Counted from the first letter of the stretch, positions 1 to 7,743 are shown. The stretch is 19,816 bases of DNA from a bacterium (GCA_024278555.1 JAJRSX010000157.1:1-19816); one strand, 5' to 3'. Numbers and translations: made by a program. Notes: a model not told the origin generated them from the sequence alone.

Positions 1-593
1 AGGCCGCCAACCCGAACCACCAGACCTCCGGCTTCTCCACCGACTGTGCCCTCTGCCACAAGGCGTCCGACCCCGACTGGCAGGCGGGCAACCTCGGGCC
101 GAACTTCGACCACGCCGCCACCGCCTTCCCCCTCACCGGCAAGCACCAGGCGGTGGCGTGCACCTCGTGCCACCTCAACAGCCAGTACGGCGGCACCCCG
201 ACCGACTGCTTCACCTGCCACTGGAGCCGTTCGCAGGACGACGTGTGGGGTCTCCAGATCGGCCAGTCGTGCGGCGATTGCCACAGCCCCACCGCGTGGG
301 ACGCGAACATCCAGTGGGGCCACGGCCAGCCGCCGGCCAGCTACCCACTCCAGGGGAGCCACGCCACCCAGACCTGTCTCACCTGCCACCCGAACCACCA
401 GGCACAGGGGACCGCGAACACCTGCGACGGTTGCCACCACACCGACTACCAGCAGGCCGCCAACCCGAACCACCAGACCTCCGGCTTCTCCACCGACTGT
501 GCCCTCTGCCACAAGGCGTCCGACCCCGACTGGCAGGCGGGCAACCTCGGGCCGAGCTTCGACCACGCCGCCACCGCCTTCCCCCTCACCGGC
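1..593 (+). repeat. Near-identical 140-base direct repeat inside the cytochrome gene
   Basis: Bases 1-140 recur at 454-593 with a single difference (A at 103, G at 556). The period is 453 bases, exactly 151 codons, so the frame is kept. Immediately after each copy the two modules are only similar at protein level (HQAVACTSCH against HRSVDCSGCH). The near-identity is therefore confined to the first part of the module, which suggests recent duplication or gene conversion. The repeat may extend upstream of the window. Confidence 0.9.
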
Positions 594-1193
594 GCGCACC
601 GCTCCGTGGACTGTAGCGGGTGTCACCAGGGGGGGCGGTACTCGGGCACCCCCACGGACTGCTACACCTGCCACTGGGTCCGCACCCAAGACGACGTGTG
701 GCGGCTGCAGATCGGCGCCCAGTGCGACCAGTGCCACAACACCACTGCCTGGCCGACCAACGTCCAGTGGAACCACACGGACCCGCCGGCGAGCTACGCC
801 CTGGAGGGGATCCACGCGACCGAGACATGCCTCTCCTGCCACCCGAACCACCAGGCGCAGGGGACCGCCCCCGAGTGCTGGGGGTGCCACGCGAGCGCCT
901 ACAACACCGCCACCGACCCGAACCACGTCCAGCTCGGCTTCGATCACGACTGCAGCCGCTGCCACCAGGCGCGCGACCCGGACTGGCAGCGGGCGGTCTT
1001 CGACCACGGCTTCTACGTCCTCTACAGCCCCCACAACCGCCTCGCCTGTCTCGAGTGCCACGCCAGCGGCTACCAGAACATGCCGCGCGGCACCTGCCAG
1101 CGGTCGTGCCACGACAAGTGGAAGGACCACAAAAAACCGCGCCCCTGCTACGACTGCCACAACACCCACCGATGGGGAGACGCCGATGATTGA
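1..1193 (+). CDS. Multiheme c-type cytochrome, 3' part (5' end outside window)
   Basis: The reading frame is open from base 3 to the TGA at 1191-1193, giving 396 residues with no start in view. I count 15 CxxCH motifs (for example CALCH, CTSCH, CFTCH, CGDCH, CLTCH, CDGCH, ending with CYDCH) plus one CxxxCH (CQRSCH), so about 16 covalent hemes. The protein is built of modules of about 151 residues with six hemes each. One module and most of another are visible, followed by a four-heme C-terminal tail. Such heme-dense, modular proteins act in the periplasm or at the outer membrane as electron wires. With the lipoprotein cytochrome and beta-barrel that follow, I infer the heme core of a porin-cytochrome conduit. 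The full protein is probably much longer, with more modules upstream. A GTG at 153 is only an internal codon, not a start. The family call is sure; the exact role is inference. Confidence 0.93.
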   Translation, partial: AANPNHQTSGFSTDCALCHKASDPDWQAGNLGPNFDHAATAFPLTGKHQAVACTSCHLNSQYGGTPTDCFTCHWSRSQDDVWGLQIGQSCGDCHSPTAWDANIQWGHGQPPASYPLQGSHATQTCLTCHPNHQAQGTANTCDGCHHTDYQQAANPNHQTSGFSTDCALCHKASDPDWQAGNLGPSFDHAATAFPLTGAHRSVDCSGCHQGGRYSGTPTDCYTCHWVRTQDDVWRLQIGAQCDQCHNTTAWPTNVQWNHTDPPASYALEGIHATETCLSCHPNHQAQGTAPECWGCHASAYNTATDPNHVQLGFDHDCSRCHQARDPDWQRAVFDHGFYVLYSPHNRLACLECHASGYQNMPRGTCQRSCHDKWKDHKKPRPCYDCHNTHRWGDADD

Positions 1194-1500
1194 TCCCTCG
1201 TACCGCCGGGCCACGGCATGCCTCGCCGCGACCACCATGGCCCTCCTCCTCACCGCCTGTGTCGGCAGCCCGGCGGCCCCGGTCCCGCACCTGCCGCCGG
1301 AGCCGAAGGACCACGCCGACTACTACCTGTCGCGGCCCCACCGCGGCTTCACCTGTCGGGACTGCCACACCCGCGGTTGGACCATGGAGGGGGTGCGCTG
1401 CCTGCCATGCCACCAGGATGAGGTGTCGGTCCACCACCGTGACAACCCGCCGTGCGCCCGCTGCCACTACACCGACCACTGGGAGAACCTCTACCGGTGA
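1186..1500 (+). CDS. Triheme c-type cytochrome lipoprotein
   Basis: This 104-residue protein starts at ATG 1186, overlapping the end of the multiheme cytochrome gene by 8 bases, with a GGGGAG ribosome site just upstream (about 1174-1179). The N-terminus has a basic stretch, a hydrophobic core (MALLLTAC) and a lipobox LTAC, so Cys is likely the lipidated first residue of the mature protein. Three heme motifs follow: CRDCH, CLPCH and CARCH. It is thus a small membrane-anchored triheme cytochrome, probably on the periplasmic side of the outer membrane. It is translationally coupled to both neighbours: its TGA overlaps the GTG start of the beta-barrel gene. I infer that it tethers or feeds the multiheme cytochrome at the porin. 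The exact family name is not recognised. Confidence 0.88.
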   Translation: MIDPSYRRATACLAATTMALLLTACVGSPAAPVPHLPPEPKDHADYYLSRPHRGFTCRDCHTRGWTMEGVRCLPCHQDEVSVHHRDNPPCARCHYTDHWENLYR

Positions 1501-2783
1501 GGTGGCCCGCCCCCCTGTGCGTGGCGGCCCTCCTCGCCGCCCTCCCCGCGACCGGCCTCGCCGCCGGCCGCGACGCCGGCGTGCGCGTCGATGGCCGCTT
1601 CTCCACCCTGTGGCTCTACGCCACCGACTCGCGCGACGGCGACGGCCGCTCGACTCTGCGCAACCGGCTGCGCACCACGGTGCGTGACGCGGCCCACCAC
1701 AACCTCCGCTTCGAGCTCTCCGGTCGCCAGGAGATCGACCTGGGCCGCTCGGCGGCGGGCGACCGCATCGACTACCAGATCCAGGAGGCGTACCTGTCGG
1801 CGGACGGCCTGCTCCGCCGTGCCGACCTGGTCGTGGGGCGCCAGTACATCCCGGAGGCTGCGGCCACCGCGATCGACGGCGGCCGCGTCACCGTCCATCT
1901 CGGCGACCGGTGGCTGGCGGGCGGCTTCGCCGGCGCGACCCTGAAGGACAACGGCCCCCACATCCAGCAGGACTTCCGCAGCTACGGCGCCTTCATCTCC
2001 TACGCCACCCTCGACTACCGCCTCCAGCTCTCGGCGGTGAGCGACCGTTATCTGGGAGCGCGCGACCGCGACTCGATCAACTTCCAGGGGAGCGGTCGCC
2101 TCGGAGAAAAGAGCCGCCTCTACACCTCGGCCACCGTCGACCTCGGCCAGCCCACCAACGACCCACTCCTCTCCAACCTCTACGTCGACCTCGACTACCG
2201 CGCCAGCCGCGCCCTCTCCACCTCCCTCGTCTACTCCCTCTTCCAGACCTTCTACTACCTCGCCTCGGGCAACGCCGGCACCTTCGACGACAAGGACAAA
2301 GAGAGCGAGCCGCTGCTTCCCGACACCAGCAACGCCACCACCACCCACCGGGTCGAGGGGCGGGCGAGCTACCGCCTACGCCGCCACTACTACCTGGACA
2401 CCAGCGTCCGCTACCAGCTCCGCACCCAGGACGACCTGTCGAACACAAACGTCAGCGTCGGGGTGCGCGACGGCAACCTGCTCGGAAGCGGCATCGAGGC
2501 GGCGGCACGGTACACCCTGTCGATCTCCGACGCCCTGGACACGGAGAACTTCCTCCTACGTCTGTCGCGCACCTTCTTCGACGACCTGCAGGTAGACGCC
2601 TCCATCCTCCACCGCCGCTCCGCCCTGGAGATCGAGCGGGTGGTGAAGCCCTCCACCGTCTACTCCGCCTCCGCCTACCTCACCCTCGGCCGCCGCTGGT
2701 ACGCGGGGCTCAACCTCGACCACGCGCGCGAGACCGACCTCAACACCACCACCCTCTTCGCCCAGGGCGGGGTGCGCTTTTGA
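1497..2783 (+). CDS. Outer-membrane beta-barrel protein, candidate porin of a porin-cytochrome conduit
   Basis: I place the start at GTG 1497, which overlaps the preceding stop (GTGA) and has GGGAG at about 1481-1485. From there the product is 428 residues. The first 23 residues form a signal peptide (hydrophobic core LCVAALLAALPATGLAAG). The rest is rich in alternating polar/hydrophobic stretches with many aromatic residues (for example YRLQLSAVSDRYLG), typical of transmembrane beta strands, and it ends in GGVRF. A C-terminal Phe is the usual recognition signal for outer-membrane barrel assembly. Its place directly after two c-type cytochromes makes it the likely sheath of an outer-membrane electron conduit (role analogous to MtrB/PioB). 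It is shorter than classical MtrB proteins (around 700 residues). A simple porin or substrate channel remains possible. Longer starts upstream lie inside the lipoprotein gene and lack the signal peptide. Confidence 0.82.
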   Translation: MRWPAPLCVAALLAALPATGLAAGRDAGVRVDGRFSTLWLYATDSRDGDGRSTLRNRLRTTVRDAAHHNLRFELSGRQEIDLGRSAAGDRIDYQIQEAYLSADGLLRRADLVVGRQYIPEAAATAIDGGRVTVHLGDRWLAGGFAGATLKDNGPHIQQDFRSYGAFISYATLDYRLQLSAVSDRYLGARDRDSINFQGSGRLGEKSRLYTSATVDLGQPTNDPLLSNLYVDLDYRASRALSTSLVYSLFQTFYYLASGNAGTFDDKDKESEPLLPDTSNATTTHRVEGRASYRLRRHYYLDTSVRYQLRTQDDLSNTNVSVGVRDGNLLGSGIEAAARYTLSISDALDTENFLLRLSRTFFDDLQVDASILHRRSALEIERVVKPSTVYSASAYLTLGRRWYAGLNLDHARETDLNTTTLFAQGGVRF

Positions 2784-2809
2784 CCCACCCGCCGACGGAG
2801 GACCCGACC

Positions 2810-4072
2810 ATGGCCCCCACCCCCCTCAATGAGCCCCCCACCCCGGGCATCGGCTCCCGCCTCCTGCGCCGTCTCCTGCGTGGCTCGACCGTGGCGCGGG
2901 AGCTCGCCGCCGTCGACGCGGAGATTGAAGCGGAGGCGGAGACAGAGCCCCTCGCCGTTGCCGCCACCGGTGACGCCCTCGAGCGGCTCATCTACCGGCG
3001 CAAGCCGCCCCGCAGGCGGGGCAACGGCCGTGCCCGGTGGCGGCGGGACACGGAGATCGGGGTGCGCTTCCAGCCCGGCCTGCGCCGCTGGCTCGCCACC
3101 GAGTACGGCCCCCTGGCGGCCCACCAGTACCGGCGGGTGCGCTGCATGGAGGCGGAGCGGGTCGAGGCCCTCCTCGAATCCCTCACCATCCAGCGGGTGG
3201 CCGAGGGCGACGGCCTCTACTGGCTGAACGAGCCGGCGGGCATGGTCTACCTCGTGCGCCGCGGCCGCATCGCCCTCCACTGCGATGCCCCCCTGCCGGA
3301 GACCCCGATCGCCACCATTGGCGCCGGCGACCTGGTGGGGGAGATGGAGGTCATCCTCAACGTCGGCCGCCGCACCTCCGCGGTCGCTCTCGAAGAGAGC
3401 GAGATCTTCTGCCTCCCGGCGCACCTCTTCCTCGACGCCCTGCGCGCCTCCGAGCCCCTGCGCGACTCACTCATCCCCCTGATGCAGGAGCGGCTCACCG
3501 CCTACCTCGAACACCAGCCGCCCACCAAGGAGAACCGCATGCTCGCCTTCGTGGCCGACGGCGGCTTCTTCAACGCCGGCAAGATGATGGTCTGCGAGCT
3601 CGACCGGTGTATCGACTGCCACGCATGCGAGGAGGCGTGCGAGGCACGCCACGGCATCCTCCGCCTCACCCAGCGCACCGAGGCGCGGCTCGGCGCCGTG
3701 GCCCTGCCCACCACCTGCAAGGCGTGCATCTCCCCGGGCTGCATCAGCGGTTGCAAGAAGGAGGCGATCCGGCTGCTCGACGACGGCCGCATCCACATCG
3801 ACCCAGACCGGTGTATCGGCTGCCAGGCGTGTGCCAAGGGGTGCCACTTCGGAGTGATCGACATGGTCGAACGCCCCGAGCCGCCGCCGGCCGCACCCGC
3901 GGAGGGGACCGCGGAGGGAGAGAAGCCCAAAAAAAAGAAGCCGAAGAAGCGTGCGGTGAAGTGCGACCAGTGCGCCGGCTATGACCACCAAGCGTGTGTC
4001 CGCGAGTGTCCCACGGGTGCTCTGCGCTTCGTCGATCCGGTGACCTACCTCCTGCGAGTGAACCCGACATGA
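2810..4072 (+). CDS. Cyclic-nucleotide-binding domain fused to a four-cluster [4Fe-4S] ferredoxin
   Basis: This 420-residue protein begins at ATG 2810 with a clean GGAGG site at 2797-2801. It has no signal peptide, so it should be cytoplasmic. Residues about 110-245 look like a cyclic-nucleotide-binding (CRP-type effector) domain, with a phosphate-cassette-like stretch GEMEVILNVGRRTSAVA that keeps the Arg. There is no helix-turn-helix after it. The C-terminal half has 16 cysteines in four motifs: C267/270/273/277, C303/306/311/315, C335/338/341/345 and C385/388/396/400, the pattern of DmsB/HycB-type electron-transfer subunits. A Lys-rich linker (about residues 374-383) separates clusters 3 and 4. 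It could pass electrons between quinone-linked or cytoplasmic partners under nucleotide or redox control. Gene position within the cytochrome operon supports an electron-transfer or sensing role; the partner is unknown. Confidence 0.88.
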   Translation: MAPTPLNEPPTPGIGSRLLRRLLRGSTVARELAAVDAEIEAEAETEPLAVAATGDALERLIYRRKPPRRRGNGRARWRRDTEIGVRFQPGLRRWLATEYGPLAAHQYRRVRCMEAERVEALLESLTIQRVAEGDGLYWLNEPAGMVYLVRRGRIALHCDAPLPETPIATIGAGDLVGEMEVILNVGRRTSAVALEESEIFCLPAHLFLDALRASEPLRDSLIPLMQERLTAYLEHQPPTKENRMLAFVADGGFFNAGKMMVCELDRCIDCHACEEACEARHGILRLTQRTEARLGAVALPTTCKACISPGCISGCKKEAIRLLDDGRIHIDPDRCIGCQACAKGCHFGVIDMVERPEPPPAAPAEGTAEGEKPKKKKPKKRAVKCDQCAGYDHQACVRECPTGALRFVDPVTYLLRVNPT

Positions 4073-4596
4073 CCAAGCCGCTTTTCTCCTTCGTCGCCCT
4101 TCTCCTCCTACCCGTGGTCACCACCGCCACCATCCGGGAGCTGCGCGCCGACCCGGCGCGCACCACCATCGAGGAGATTGCGATCGCACCGGTGGGGGGG
4201 CGCGTTGCCGAGATCGAGGAGGCCGGCCGGATGGCGGCGAGCCGCCTCGACGCGCTCACCGACCACCACCCCGTCGACCGCGACGCCCTCGCCGCCCTCG
4301 TCACCACCCTCCTCGCCCTCGACCACCGCCTCGACACGGTGGCCGCCGACGCGGCCGAGCTCCGCTACTGGACCCGTCAGACGGTGGAACGCGAGCAGAT
4401 GCCCAACCGCGCCTGGCGCGGCGGCCTGGCCGAACGCGACGCCCGCCGCCTACAGGCGGCGGTGCGCGCCCGCCTCGCGCAGTTTGACGCAAACGAGACG
4501 GCGATCGCCCAGCTCCGGGGGCGGCTCGACCGGCTGATCACCGCCGCTACCGCCCCCGCAGCCGACCCACCGGCGGCCGCCGAGACCACCCCTTGA
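4069..4596 (+). CDS. Secreted helical protein of unknown function
   Basis: This 175-residue protein starts at ATG 4069 and overlaps the previous stop by four bases (ATGA), a sign of translational coupling. The first 20 residues form a signal peptide (LFSFVALLLLPVVTTA). The mature part is Ala/Arg/Leu/Asp-rich and predicted by eye to be almost all helix, with coiled-coil-like spacing (RLDALTDHH, RLDTVAADAAELRYW, RLAQFDANETAIAQLRGRL). It has no cysteine and no heme motif. The tail is a short Pro/Ala-rich segment. I do not recognise the family. As the only non-redox protein in a redox operon it might be a periplasmic assembly or scaffold factor, which is inference only. Confidence 0.75.
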   Translation: MTKPLFSFVALLLLPVVTTATIRELRADPARTTIEEIAIAPVGGRVAEIEEAGRMAASRLDALTDHHPVDRDALAALVTTLLALDHRLDTVAADAAELRYWTRQTVEREQMPNRAWRGGLAERDARRLQAAVRARLAQFDANETAIAQLRGRLDRLITAATAPAADPPAAAETTP

Positions 4597-4632
4597 CCCC
4601 GACCTCTCCCCTCCCCTCCCACGGAGCTCACC

Positions 4633-5166
4633 ATGAAACGTCTCGCCCTCACCTTCACCCTCCCCCTCCTCGCCGCCGCCCTCCTCCTACCGCCCGCCGC
4701 CGTCGCCGAGCGGCGCATGGGCGGGGTGGTGGAGCTGCGCTCCGGCAAGGCGCGGCAGGTGGAGAGCTTCGGCGACAACCTCCGCCTCTACGACTATGTG
4801 ATGGCGCGGGAGAAGGAGGAGCAGACCTTCATCCCCCTCTCCGACGTGGTCGAGATCCAGCTCCTCGACCCGGAGGCGGAGTACGTCTTCGACAGCTCCA
4901 AGGTGAGCCCGAAGAGTGGCGAGATAGTGGTCATCCTGCGCGACGGCACGACCCACCACTTCCTGCACGGCTACTTCCGCGACAAGGAGTTCACCGCCCG
5001 CCTGAAGAAGGGCAAGGAGGCGAAGATCGCCTTCGCCGACTGCGCCCGCATCCGCTTCATCAACCACCGGGTGAAGCTGCTGCGTTGCACCAAGTGCGAC
5101 CGGAAGTACGGCGCCCCGTACAAGTACTGTCCTCTGGACGGCACCAAGCTGAGGGCGGCCAAGTAG
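4633..5166 (+). CDS. Secreted protein with C-terminal zinc-ribbon-like motif
   Basis: This 177-residue protein starts at ATG 4633, with GGAG at 4623-4626. A clear signal peptide (LLAAALLLPPAAVAE) ends near residue 26. The middle is a beta-rich domain containing two turns of type VELRSGKARQVESFGDNL and VVILRDGTTHHFLHGYF, resembling small barrel folds. The C-terminus carries CTKC (C152, C155) followed by YCPLDGT (C166), the signature of a rubredoxin-like zinc ribbon. A fourth Cys, C137, lies 15 residues before. Zinc ribbons are usually cytoplasmic, so a metal- or redox-active ribbon on an exported protein is unusual. The gene is the last of the electron-transfer operon, 36 bases after its neighbour. 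No named family is claimed. Confidence 0.78.
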   Translation: MKRLALTFTLPLLAAALLLPPAAVAERRMGGVVELRSGKARQVESFGDNLRLYDYVMAREKEEQTFIPLSDVVEIQLLDPEAEYVFDSSKVSPKSGEIVVILRDGTTHHFLHGYFRDKEFTARLKKGKEAKIAFADCARIRFINHRVKLLRCTKCDRKYGAPYKYCPLDGTKLRAAK

Positions 5167-5190
5167 ACCACGCCGCTCTGCGGGTGGGGA

Positions 5191-5754
5191 TCACCGCAGG
5201 GTGAGGGTGACGAAGGGGGCAAGGGAGGTCGCCTTGGCGATCTTGTCCGCGGCCGCCTGGGCACGGGCGCGGTCCGGGTAGTCGCCGACGCGCACCCGGT
5301 GGCTCTCGGCGCCGCCGGGGAGGTGGGTGGTGACCACGTAGGCGGGGTAGCCCGCCGCCTGGAGCTGGCGCACCAGCTTGCCGGCCCCGTCCAGGGTGTC
5401 GTAGGTGCGGACCTGGAGGGCGAAGGTGGCGTCCGGGTCGGTCGCCTCGGGGGGGAGCACGGGGGGGACAACTGGTGAGGGCGACCGACTCGCCTCGCCG
5501 GCGACCAGCGACGGTGCCACGGCAGAGGGTGCGGGCGGCGTGACGCCACGCGGCGCCGGCAACGCCATCGGGGCCACCGAGCCGCCAGTGGGGCCGGTGG
5601 CACACGCGCCGCCGCCCATCAGGGCCGAGACCTGTATGCCGGTGAAGACGCCGAGGAGGAACACCACCAGACCCACTGCGATCCAGCCGCCCTTGGAGCC
5701 ACCGGCCGTCGGCCGTTCGAGGATCTTGTCGTCGTCACGAAAGCAATTGGGCAT
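5191..5754 (-). CDS. SPOR-domain membrane protein (FtsN-like arrangement)
   Basis: Read on the minus strand, I choose the ATG at 5754 (187 residues); a GTG at 5766 would add four residues, and neither has a good ribosome site. A short cytoplasmic head (MPNCFRDDDKILERP) precedes one transmembrane segment (GWIAVGLVVFLLGVFTGIQV). A Pro/Ala/Val-rich linker follows, and then a SPOR domain over about the last 80 residues (FALQVRTYDTLDGAGKL ... HRVRVGDYPDRARAQAAADKI). SPOR domains bind denuded peptidoglycan, often at the division septum. It lies just downstream of argS, as in many gammaproteobacteria, where the order argS-SPOR protein is common. The gene is convergent with the cytochrome operon, with only 24 bases between the stops. 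A 6-bp stem (5178-5183 with 5194-5199) spans the junction and may act as a weak terminator. True FtsN identity is not proven. Confidence 0.85.
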   Translation of the reverse strand: MPNCFRDDDKILERPTAGGSKGGWIAVGLVVFLLGVFTGIQVSALMGGGACATGPTGGSVAPMALPAPRGVTPPAPSAVAPSLVAGEASRSPSPVVPPVLPPEATDPDATFALQVRTYDTLDGAGKLVRQLQAAGYPAYVVTTHLPGGAESHRVRVGDYPDRARAQAAADKIAKATSLAPFVTLTLR

Positions 5755-5853
5755 CTGGCAATCCACGTCGAGGGTCCACGGGGAAGCGTGCCCGGTGGGG
5801 CAGCGGTGTCAAGGGCCGGGCCACCGGTAGCGACCCGGCTCCCGCCGGCGATA

Positions 5854-5955
5854 CCGGCCCCATCGGAGATCGCGGGGCCGGCCGCGCCTGCGGCGCGGAT
5901 CGCGGGCAGGAGCCCGCTTTTACCCACGAACCGCAAACCGGAGGCGAGACCGCCT
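5854..5955. repeat. Cluster of short hairpins, REP-like
   Basis: Four stem-loops lie side by side in the gap between argS and the SPOR gene. They are CCGGCCCC/GGGGCCGG (5854-5861 with 5874-5881), CGCGCC/GGCGCG (5883-5888 with 5892-5897), GCGGGC/GCCCGC (5902-5907 with 5912-5917) and AGGCG/CGCCT (5942-5946 with 5951-5955). The third is followed by TTTT, as in a plus-strand intrinsic terminator, but no plus-strand gene ends close by. The core GATCGCGGGCAGGAGCCCGC is like the repetitive extragenic palindromes known from many gammaproteobacteria. That family match is from memory and needs a search. Confidence 0.6.
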
Positions 5956-5972
5956 AGCGTGGTGGGTGGTCG

Positions 5973-7634
5973 TCACATGCGGTCCGGGGCACCCACCCCG
6001 AGCAAGGCCAGCCCATTCGCCACCACCTGGCGCACCGTCTCCATCAGGTAGAGGCGGGCGGTGGCGAGCTCGTGGTCGTCACCGAGGATCCGGTGCTTGT
6101 AGTAGTAGGCGTGGGTGGCCGCGGCGAGGTCGGTGAGGTAGTGGACGACACGGTGCGGCTCACCCGCCTCGGCGGCGCCGCGCACCATCGCGGAGAACCC
6201 CTCCAGCCGCTGGATCAGGTCGAGCTCGTCGGGCTCGGTGAGCCGCGCCACCGGGGGGTTGTCACCGGGCAGGGCGTAGCCGCGCTCTTTGGCGAGGCGG
6301 TAGAGGGAGCAGACCCGGGCGTGGGCGTACTGGACGTAGTAGACCGGGTTGTCGTTCGACTCGCGCTTGGCCAGCTCGAGGTCGAAGTCGAGCATGGCGT
6401 CGGCGCGCCGCTGGAGAAAGAAGAAGCGGGTGGCGTCGGCGCCTACCTCGTCGACCACCTCGGCGAGGGTGACGAAGGCGCCGGCGCGCTTCGACATCTT
6501 CACCGGCTCGCCGTCGCGCAGGAGGTTGACCATCTGGACCAGCAAGACCTCCAGCCGCTCGGGATCACCACCGAGCATCGCCAGTGCCGCCTTCACCCGC
6601 GCCACGTAGCCGTGGTGGTCGGCGCCCCAGATGTTGATCAGCCGGTCGTAGCCGCGGACGAGCTTGTCGGCGTGGTAGGCAATGTCGGTGGCAAAGTAGG
6701 TGAGGTCACCGTTCGTCTTCACCACCACCCGGTCCTTGTCGTCGCCGTGGCGGGTGGTGGCGATCACCTTGGCGCCGCCCTCGTCCCGACTCAGGTGGCC
6801 CGCCGCCTCCAGCTCCGCGAGGCGCGCGGGGACGGCGCCCGAGGCGACCAGGTCCGCCTCGGAAAACCAGCGGTCGAAGCGGATGGCGAGGCGGTCAAGG
6901 TCGCCGCGGATCTGCGCCAGCATCACCGCCACCCCGTAGGGGCCCAGCAGCGCCAGTGCCTCGTCCTCGGCCGCGGTCGCCATGGCGTCGCCGTGCTCGT
7001 CACGCCAGCCACGGGCCATCTCCCGCACATAGTCGCCCGGATAGCACCCCTCGGGCAGCTCCACCGCCTCGCCGCAGAGCTGCCGCAGGCGGATCCAGAT
7101 GGAGCGCGCCAGGGTGCGGATCTGGTTCCCGGCGTCATTCACGTAGTACTCACGGTCAACGCTGTAACCGGTTGCTTCCAGTAGACGTGCCAGGACATCA
7201 CCCACCACCGCACCGCGGCCGTGGCCGATGTGCATGGGGCCGGTGGGGTTGGCGGAGACGAACTCGATGAGGACCCGTCCGCGCCCTCCCGCCGTCCGGC
7301 CGAACCCCTCGCCGGCGTCGTGGATCGCCGCCAGGCGGGCCCACCAGTAGGCCGGGGTGAGACGAAAGTTGAGGAAGCCGGGGCCGGCGATGGTCACCTC
7401 CCCCACCCCCGGCGGGGTCGTGAGGTGGGCGACGATCTGCTCGGCGATCTGCCGCGGCGACCGCTTCAACGGACGGGCAAGCTGGAGGGCGAGGTTGGTG
7501 GCGAGGTCGCCGTGGCTACGGTCGCGCGGCTGCTCGAGGAGGATCTCTTCCGGCGGCTCGGCGCCGGGGAGGGTGTCATCGGCGCCGCAGGCAGCGACCG
7601 CCTGGCGCAGGGCGTGGGTGAGGGGTGCGTGCAT
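5973..7634 (-). CDS. argS: Arginyl-tRNA synthetase (class I)
   Basis: This 553-residue protein charges tRNA-Arg with arginine using ATP. The start is ATG at 7634 on the minus strand, with GGAG about 6 bases upstream. The N-terminal Add1 domain (first 110 residues) is present. The HIGH motif is at residues 135-138 (PTGPMHIGHGR), the KMSKS equivalent KMSKR at 379-383, and a C-terminal DALR anticodon-binding region follows, including YVQYAHARVCSLYR. The protein ends LLGVGAPDRM, close to the usual end of the family. Length is normal (550-590), so the gene looks intact. It is followed at 207-219 bases by the SPOR gene on the same strand, with palindromes between them. Confidence 0.97.
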   Translation of the reverse strand: MHAPLTHALRQAVAACGADDTLPGAEPPEEILLEQPRDRSHGDLATNLALQLARPLKRSPRQIAEQIVAHLTTPPGVGEVTIAGPGFLNFRLTPAYWWARLAAIHDAGEGFGRTAGGRGRVLIEFVSANPTGPMHIGHGRGAVVGDVLARLLEATGYSVDREYYVNDAGNQIRTLARSIWIRLRQLCGEAVELPEGCYPGDYVREMARGWRDEHGDAMATAAEDEALALLGPYGVAVMLAQIRGDLDRLAIRFDRWFSEADLVASGAVPARLAELEAAGHLSRDEGGAKVIATTRHGDDKDRVVVKTNGDLTYFATDIAYHADKLVRGYDRLINIWGADHHGYVARVKAALAMLGGDPERLEVLLVQMVNLLRDGEPVKMSKRAGAFVTLAEVVDEVGADATRFFFLQRRADAMLDFDLELAKRESNDNPVYYVQYAHARVCSLYRLAKERGYALPGDNPPVARLTEPDELDLIQRLEGFSAMVRGAAEAGEPHRVVHYLTDLAAATHAYYYKHRILGDDHELATARLYLMETVRQVVANGLALLGVGAPDRM

Positions 7635-7737
7635 GGGGGCTCCGGAGAGGGGGGCGGAGTCTACCCGTCGAGGCGCGGCGACGTCAGGGGTCGCCGTGGG
7701 CGGCCCCGCGCGCTGTCCGCCCCAGACGACGGGCTGC

Positions 7738-7743
7738 TATAGT
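7738..7743 (+). promoter_or_regulatory. Candidate extended -10 promoter for the DUF2065/mltD pair
   Basis: TGCTATAGT includes TATAGT at 7738-7743 with an extended TG two bases before it. A poor -35 is the best available at 17-20 bases upstream. Transcription would start near 7750, about 27 bases before the ATG at 7777. It is one of the few AT-containing hexamers in this GC-rich gap between the divergent argS and DUF2065 genes. Confidence 0.45.

Noticed and set aside
46-1185. Long open frame overlapping the cytochrome in another frame
   Set aside because: It has low-complexity Thr/Pro/Arg composition typical of a shadow; only its last part (1186-1500) is a real gene.
1910-2809. Open frame upstream of and in frame with the ferredoxin fusion
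   Set aside because: It overlaps the beta-barrel gene completely, is Pro/Arg/Leu-rich, and a strong GGAGG site supports ATG 2810.
6072-7184. 370-codon open frame antisense to argS
   Set aside because: It mirrors the coding bias of argS, has no motif, and is expected in very GC-rich DNA.
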